Shown: one piece after another, positions 58,301 through 64,000 of the stretch
How the letters are laid out: the number at the start of each line of letters is the position of its first letter
Numbering within the stretch: the stretch's first letter is position 1
Assembly: GCF_019059575.1 (NCBI RefSeq)
Contig: NW_024882316.1
Location: 62,001 to 126,000 of the forward strand
Length of the DNA stretch: 64,000 nt
Reading direction: 5' to 3'
From: Amphibalanus amphitrite
Taxonomy: Eukaryota; Arthropoda; Thecostraca; Balanomorpha; Balanidae
Notes under the pieces: model-generated
The model's input: the letters and a program-made list of their open reading frames with translations, nothing else
Databases searched by the model: none
What the model was told of the DNA's origin: nothing
Translations under genes and position numbers: made by a program

Positions 58301-61087
58301 AACAGGGAGGGAGACGGGGTCTGTGGTGACTGAGATATCGACTGGGTGTCGGCTAAGGCCGCTGACAACTCTGCGCCAACTGTGCGCTGGGTTTGACCAG
58401 CGGCGGGCGGTGACTGAGATTGTGACAGGGTGGCCTGCCGAGATCGCTGGTCGGTAGAGTTTTGAAGCTGGTGCTGGAGTTGAGAGATGGACTGCTGTAG
58501 TTGCTGTTGTAACTGCTGCTGGGACAGACTCGGCTGTGCTGTTGGATGACTGGCGGCATGTTGGAGCTGCTGTTGTAGACGGCTGGTCGCTTGCTGTAGG
58601 TGGGTGATCGACTGTTCCAGCTGCTGCTGTAATTGCTGATGTGATAGGCTGGGTCGGTGCTGTGACTGCCTAGTAAACAGCTGCTGCTGTGAGGGACTGC
58701 TCACTTGCTGTGACTGGCCGTCTGATTGCTGTGACTGACTGGGCTGATGTGACTGGCTGGCGGACTGCTGCAGTCGCTGCAGACGACTGATGGACTGCTG
58801 CAGCTGTTGCTGAATCTGTCCAATATCCAGTCCGCTGGACCTGCTGCCCCGTCTGACGCCAGTGCCAGTCTGGCTACCCTCTCTGGTAGCGGTGGCTGGG
58901 CTGGCGGTGACACAGGGCAGCCCGCAGCTGGGACACTGCGGCTGAGATGACGTCTCATCCACCTCCACCGACCCTTGCCTGCTCGTCTGAATGGACCTCA
59001 GCTGAGGTAAGGTAGTTTCAGCTCCCTCCAACCCCCGCTGAGTGGAGCTGCGACCCTCTGCCATATTACCAGGAGTTGGAGACAGGGGCGGCAGGTGGTC
59101 CACCGTCGACACCTCCTGGCGCGGTGTCCTTAGTGCCCGACTTCCCAGTCGCACCAGCTCCTGATATCTCTGCTCGGCCCGCTCGGATATCTCACGGCAC
59201 CTCTGTAGAGTGGCTGATGGACTGGACTCGGAGAACTCCATACTCTGCTGTGTCACCCCGCTTCGACCGCCGGTGTTAGTCTCGTGAGTGCTCTCTTGGC
59301 TATGTGTGATGTTCGGATCTTGAATCCATAGGCTGGTAGTTTGAAAGGCCTCGTAGTGATCGTCCCCCTGGTGTTGAGCTGGTCTCGTCCTGAGGTCCCC
59401 TACCATCAACCGGTCGTCTAGCCAGCTTTCGATTATTATTTCTCTCCAGTTGGTTCGAGGTGAGGTCGCTCGTTCGGATAGCGAAGATGATGTTTGATCT
59501 TTCCCGGTGAGGTTGTTAGGTGATCCGTCTCTGTCGAAACCGCTGTCCATGGTTTGCTCGTCCTGATCGTAAACCATCCCATCAGCCAGCCCGGTCTCCT
59601 GGTCAGCGTTCATCTCGAGAGTTGGCTCTTGGTCACACTCTTTGTCCTGTTCAGTGTCCCGCACCTCACTCTTCTCCTTGTTATCCTCGTATCCTTGCTC
59701 CTGGCTTCTCTCGTATCTCCCACTGTGTATTCTGTCGTCCTCTCTGTTGTGTTCCTTGTCGTACGACATGTCGCTCTCCTTCTCGTATTGGCCGTTATAC
59801 CCCTGGTCGTATCTCTGGTCGTATCCCTGTTCAATAGAACTCCCCGTCTGCCCAGCGAACGTCAGCGCCGTCTGCAGCCGGCCGTGCAGCTCCGTGAGAG
59901 TCTGCTCACTGGCCGCATCTGGTGGGGGCGGTACTGAAGGATCCGATACTGAACTCCCCCGCCCCGGGCAGTGACGGTCCGGCCGCAGCAGCCAACTGGA
60001 GTCGACAGGTCCCGAGTCGGTAGGGAGGGTAGGATGAGCTGTGGTGGGGGTGTGTTGGTCCCAGGCGTGAGCGCTTCCAGCCTGCTGGGAGCTGGTGTCC
60101 TGCTCTTCCATAACCTCATCCGTCTGTTGGTCTTGTGTCGCTTTAGATGTCTCATCCACCTTTCGACCACACGTGCATTTACCTTTTGTGGCCTTGTTCG
60201 CTTCTTCCGGTTTCTTGTTGCTCTTTCTCTCCTTTGATTCTGAACATTTACGATTGGTGCGAGGTTTTCGCTCCGGACAGGGGCGTCCGACACATTCGCA
60301 TGGTTGGCGTGCGGTACGCGTTTCCTTTGGCTCAGACTTCCCGGTGGGTTTCTGTTTGTTTCGGTTTCTGCTGGGGCCGGGCCGGGCGTCCGTCTGCTGA
60401 CTTGTCGAAGCCGTGGGTAAATCCACCGTGGACGTCTGCTGTGAGGAGGAATATAAGTCAGTTGAATGAAAAACTAGCGGCAAGGATGTTTGTTGTTCGG
60501 CTGATGCACTGGCTAGTAAGGGAGTCGATGTTTGCTGTTCGGCTGATGCGCTGGCAATTAATGGAGCCGATGTCTGTTGAATTGCAGACACATTGGCTAA
60601 TAAAGGAGTCGACGTTTGTTGTACTGCAGACCTATTGGCGACCAACGGTGTCGATGTTTGCTGTTTTGCCGACACATTTGCTACCAACGGTGTCGACGTT
60701 TGCGCCTCAGCTGTTATGTTGGCTACCAAATGATTAGAAGTTTGCTGTTCTGCCGATGCACTGGCTATCAAAGAATTTGATGTTTGTTGCTCTGCTGATA
60801 TGCTGGCCACTAGCGGAGTTGACGTTTGCTGTCCTGCTGACAAAGTCTCCATGATAGGAGTCAATGTTTGCTGTCCTTCCGACGCGTTTGTCACCAAAGG
60901 CGTCGAGCTCTGCTGTGTTGCCGACGTATTCGCTAGCAGCGGAGTAGACGCCTGCGGTGCGGAGCTCTGACTGTCCAGTCTGGCGACTTTCGGTGGCCAC
61001 GGCCTGGCCAGAACAAATGGACTGTGTGTCGCTGACGGGACTATGGAGGTACGGCTCGCTGGCGGCACATGGACTGGGACGGAGGGA

Positions 61088-61124
<37 letters not shown>

Positions 61125-64000
61125 GTAGCAGTGAAGGTCGGAAGATGACTGACCTGTTGGGCGGCGCCAGCAGTATTCTGGTGGGCGCCGGTGTGCTGAA
61201 TGCCGCCGGTGCCACGGACCGGCTCGGTATGAGGTGCACCGGCGGCAGGTGAACCAGGACCGTCGGCTGTCTACCGTTCAGCTCCATCGGCTCACCGAGC
61301 TCGTGGCGGCTGCGCTGCCTGCCGGCTGTCAGATCCCCGGACCGGGAGCGCGCCGGGCCGGCCGGCGGCGCCGCGCACGCCTCGCGCCGCTCGCTGCGCA
61401 GGAAATGTCGCGCCGGCGCCGCGTCACCGTCGATACCGAGCCAGCGCAGCACGAGCACCTTCTGCCAGAAGAGGCGCGTGTGCCAGAGCGGCGGCGCGGC
61501 ACCCGTGGCCGCCGATAGCTCGGCGTCACTGACGCGGCTCACGCGCTCCGCCAGCGCATGCGCCAGCTCGGCGCGCAGCCGGCGCGGGCTGTGACCGCAG
61601 CAGCGCAGCAGCAGCGCGTGCTGGTCGCAGAAGCGCAGCAGCAGCTCGCGCAGCTCGGCGCCCGAGAAGAGGCTGAGCAGCGGCAGGATGCGCGCGGCGT
61701 CCAGAGGCGGTGGTGGTCCGGGCCCGGGCCGCCGGCCGGCGCCGCCGCACTCGGCCGCCGCGTACCGCTCATGGTAGCGCAGGTGCTCCTCCAGGGAGGC
61801 GGTGGGCGGCGGCAGCGGGGCGCCGCGCCGCGCCAGCTGACGCCGGATCCACGGCCGGCTCGGCGGCGGCTCGGAGCCGGTGCCGGCCGCGCTGGGCGGG
61901 CCGGCGGTCCACTCCTGGCCCCGCTCCCGACGGGAGTCCATCGCACACGGGAGGTCATCGGAGGGGCGGTGACGCTTCCATTACTGGCGTTAAAGTTGAA
62001 TGGCTTCTCGCTTGATAGACTCCGTCATTGCTTGACGGTATTTGATCGCTAGTGAAAGATACATGTTTTGATGTTGCCCTGCTGTGCTAGAACCTTATTT
62101 CTAAATTTTACATAGTTTTAGCGTAATTATCGTTTACGTTTATTGTTGAAGAACTTATTGTCGAATTATTGTCAACCGTTTATATTCATATGTGTTTAAC
62201 GATGCACAAACAACACGTAATTTTTAGTGTACCTTGAATCCACGTGGTCATCTGGATTTCGACCACCTAACCCCAACAGCGAAAACGTTTCATATTTGCG
62301 AATCGACTCTTGAATTTTACATTTTACATGACATTGCGCGTGTTAAGATTCACCGGGACTTCCGTCGACCTGAAACTTAGCGCTATGCTGGTGGCTCTCC
62401 TTTGACGTACAGCAAGGGCGAACAGTCTTCTAAAATTCCTTTCCGTTCGCAGGAACGCCTCGCTGGTGCTGTACGGCGCCGTGGTACCGCGTCTGATTGG
62501 CCAGCGCAAGAGCCGGGACGACGTCTCCGGGCACAACTCAGTGCCGTTCGGTGAGCTGTTCGGCCGCTGGCCGGCGCTGGCCGAGCCGCTGCTGACGCTG
62601 CTGGCCGCCGGCGGACCAGCGCTGGTGGCGGCGCTGACGCTGCTGGCCCGAGTGACGGCCGCCGGCGCCGCCGCCGCCGGCTGGACGCCGCTGCTGGAGC
62701 GGTACCGCGCCGCGCTGGCGCCCCTGCTCGGCTCTCCAGCGGCTGCCGTCCGTCACCTGACGGCCCGCTGTCTGTCGGCGCTGCTGACCGAGCAGCAGCT
62801 GTCCGAGCAGCTGTCCGACCGCGGCGGCGGCTGTAACCGGCTGCACGGGCAGCTGCTGCTGGCGCGGGCGGTGGCCGGTCGACCAGCTCACAGGGCGGCA
62901 GTGGCTGAGGTGTGCAGACGTGGGCTGGCGGCGCCTAGTCCGGCAGTACAATACCTGGCGCTGGAGCTGACCGTCTGCGACTCTGCCGCTGGTGCTGAGC
63001 TGGAGACGGCGCTGCGACTGGCGCGGAGAACGGTGCTGGAGGGCGCTGGACGGCCCTGGGAGCCGGGACATCCGCTGCTGTTCGCTGCAAGTGTGAAAGT
63101 CCTGCTCAGAGAGCCGTCCTCGGCGGCTGAGGTGATCCGCCGCGCCACCGAATCCTCCAAGAATCCTACCGCCGCAGACCGTCTCACTGACCCTCTAATA
63201 GAGAGCGTCCACCAGACAGACAGTCCGCCCAGCGGGGAGTGTGCGGTGCTGTGTGCGCGGCGCGCGGGCCGGCTGCTTTCGACCGGCAGTCGCGGCCGGC
63301 GTCTGCAGTGGTCGCTGGAGCTGGCGCTGCGGCACCTGGACGGAGCTGCGGAGCTGCGCAGGGCGGTCAGCGCTGAACAGACGGTGCTGGCGGCGCTGCG
63401 CTCTGGTCCGGACCTTCTCCCGGCGCTGGCAGCGCTGGCGGCGGGTGGGGAGGACCCCCAACTCCTGCGGGCCGCCTGTGAGAGGACTCTCGCTGACAGC
63501 GCGCCCCGGTGTGGTCAGGACGCGCGGCGGCACGCGGCGTGTGCTCTGAGCTCGCTATGGCCCTCTGTGGTGGCTGCAGGCGCGGAGGGGACGGAGCTGC
63601 GCCTACTTCTGCTCCTGGCCGCCGCCCGACTCCTGCAGGATGAGGAGCAGGAGGTGCGCGCTGCCGCTGCTGCCTGGGCGGCGCCCCTGCTCTCGGGGCG
63701 GAACACCACTGACCTGCTCTCCCAGCTCCTATCAGAGTGCGCCTCCTGTCCCTCAGCACCCTCCCTGGCGCTGCGTCTGGTGGCTCCCTCCCCGCCGACC
63801 CCGCGACTGGTACAATCCGCCCTCAGCGCTGACCACCAGCTCTTCCAACCGGGACCGGACAACCCGAGCTGTGAGCCGGCCCGAATCCTGTCTGCCTGCG
63901 CTCCTCTGGTCTCCAGCGCGACCGAGAGTGGCCCGGAGCTTCACCTGCTCTGGCGGCAGGCGGCGGAGACGGCCGAGCTGTTGGAGAGCTGTGCCAGTCT
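49345..64000 (+). CDS. THADA: THADA homologue, ARM-repeat partner of the tRNA 2'-O-methyltransferase (3' partial)
   Basis: THADA (yeast Trm732) is a large HEAT/ARM scaffold that works with FTSJ1/Trm7 to methylate C32 in tRNA; fly THADA also affects SERCA and energy storage. Exons 49345-49440, 49629-50315, 50613-50782, 51029-52182, 56637-57447 and 62453-64000 (open at the window end) join with matching phases. Family blocks are the DUF2428 region (NQYQLVLSCCWLSLKECSLF, then GAIESARLAWSRLS) in exon 5 and RNASLVLYGAVVPRLIGQRK with SGHNSVPF across the exon 5-6 junction. The start exon (MSSTLFEPLSSIKEF) is inferred from phase and an in-frame ATG. Later exons are very GC- and Ala/Leu/Arg-rich, while the first is AT-rich. 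The family is about 1,950 residues in human; about 1,490 codons are present here. A large intron contains a transposon nest and another an antisense gene. Confidence 0.88.
52652..53566. mobile_element. TTAA-type MITE, family 1, copy B
   Basis: Near-identical over its length to 2147-3057, with the same CCCTCGCCCGCACATG ends and orientation. It is flanked by TTAT on both sides (52648-52651 and 53567-53570) rather than TTAA. It is inserted in the hAT-like element. Confidence 0.9.
54220..56397. mobile_element. TIR element GTAGGGTAGGGTGGGC, nested in the hAT element
   Basis: The left end GTAGGGTAGGGTGGGCAAAG pairs with the right end CTTTGCCCCGCTCTACCCTAC. ACA is present on both sides (54217-54219 and 56398-56400). 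It is interrupted by the family 3 MITE. Interior GGGCGTT/GGGGCAAAG repeats echo the ends at about 54410-54460 and 55985-56000. No transposase; superfamily not determined. Confidence 0.7.
54576..55768. mobile_element. TTAA-flanked MITE, family 3 (piggyBac-like)
   Basis: Flanked by TTAA (54572-54575 and 55769-55772). The left end CCCGGCAGGCGGTGGG matches the inverse of CCCACCGCCTGCAAGG with two or three mismatches. G-run/C-run hairpins lie near both ends. AGGTCA clusters occur at 54745-54775 and 54895-54950, including a DR1 (AGGTCACAGGTCA, 54919-54931). No transposase. Confidence 0.85.
57573..57578 (-). terminator. Poly(A) signal of the nested antisense ORF
   Basis: TTTATT on the plus strand is AATAAA on the minus strand, 71 bases after the stop of the 1430-codon ORF. 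This placement supports the ORF as a real transcript end. Confidence 0.55.
57649..61941 (-). CDS. Intronless 1430-residue low-complexity protein nested antisense in THADA
   Basis: One uninterrupted minus-strand ORF fills most of the 5-kb THADA intron 57448-62452. Residues 1-185 look folded: an Arg/Pro-rich start, helical LEEHLRYHERYAA, then LLSLFSGAELRELLLRFC and LWHTRLFWQKVLVLRWLG. There follow a run of 15 Pro (about 272-286), eleven 14-residue repeats of type QTSTPLVANVSAKQ (about 331-484), a Cys/Lys-rich basic part (about 547-600), an acidic Asp/Gln/Tyr-rich stretch, CPSCGLPC, a Gln/Ser-rich coiled section (about 1035-1190) and a Ser/Thr-rich tail ending NKIAKI. Frame conservation through 4.3 kb and an AATAAA shortly after the stop argue for a real gene. 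I do not recognise the family; function unknown. Confidence 0.75.
60478..60954 (-). repeat. 42-bp coding minisatellite (14-residue repeats)
   Basis: Eleven consecutive 14-codon units of the QTSTPLVAN-SA-Q type keep exact length without frameshift while differing at third positions and several residues. This implies selection on the protein repeat rather than recent slippage. Confidence 0.9.
61086..61130. repeat. (GGC)n tract encoding polyproline in the nested ORF
   Basis: About 15 GGC triplets on the plus strand, CCG/CCGCC on the coding minus strand, giving an uninterrupted proline run. Confidence 0.9.
61942..62452. other. Putative upstream region of the nested ORF / end of THADA intron
   Basis: AT-rich sequence between the nested ORF start and the THADA acceptor at 62451-62452. 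It must hold the promoter and 5' UTR of the nested gene if it is intronless; no TATA box or known element stands out. Confidence 0.35.

Noticed and set aside
57656-58333. 225-codon plus-strand ORF
   Set aside because: Antisense shadow of the nested minus-strand ORF; lies in a THADA intron.

Overview
The window is animal nuclear DNA. It has multi-exon genes with GT-AG introns, an intron-nested gene, tRNA-derived SINEs, many short terminal-inverted-repeat (TIR) transposons and dense microsatellites. The gene set (Dispatched, PP2C, NDUFS2, THADA) is metazoan. GC-rich coding exons, TTAA-flanked MITEs and abundant simple repeats suggest a protostome, perhaps a crustacean or other arthropod, but the lineage is a guess.

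Layout: (1) 1-11532, + strand: 3' part of a Dispatched-type RND/sterol-sensing transporter that releases lipid-modified Hedgehog; the 5' end lies outside the window. (2) 14241-20415, - strand: a compact three-exon gene for a 178-residue basic, probably nuclear protein that I cannot name; it converges on disp. (3) 24886-32576, - strand: a complete PPM1A/B-type Mg/Mn-dependent Ser/Thr phosphatase of 399 residues. (4) 32.7-39.9 kb: non-coding and repeat-rich, with SINE heads, a 1.87-kb hAT-like element and the likely NDUFS2 promoter. (5) 39904-45091, + strand: complete 466-residue NDUFS2, the 49-kDa subunit of respiratory complex I. (6) 45309-47632: a TIR element carrying a 128-bp satellite, immediately past the NDUFS2 poly(A) signal. 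(7) 49345-64000 and beyond, + strand: THADA, the partner of the tRNA C32 2'-O-methyltransferase, cut by the window end. Its large introns hold a nest of transposons (52373-56563) and, antisense, an intronless 1430-codon ORF (57649-61941).

The genes belong to unrelated pathways and do not form a functional cluster. The most unusual signal is structural. In four separate genes the end of an intron plus the start of the next exon (3' splice site and 12 or more codons) has been tandemly copied one to six times upstream of the working exon, and two of those exons also have repeated 5' splice sites. A second signal is three TTAA-flanked MITE families that all carry clustered nuclear-receptor-like AGGTCA half-sites. 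No prokaryotic-type system, CRISPR array or rRNA was seen.
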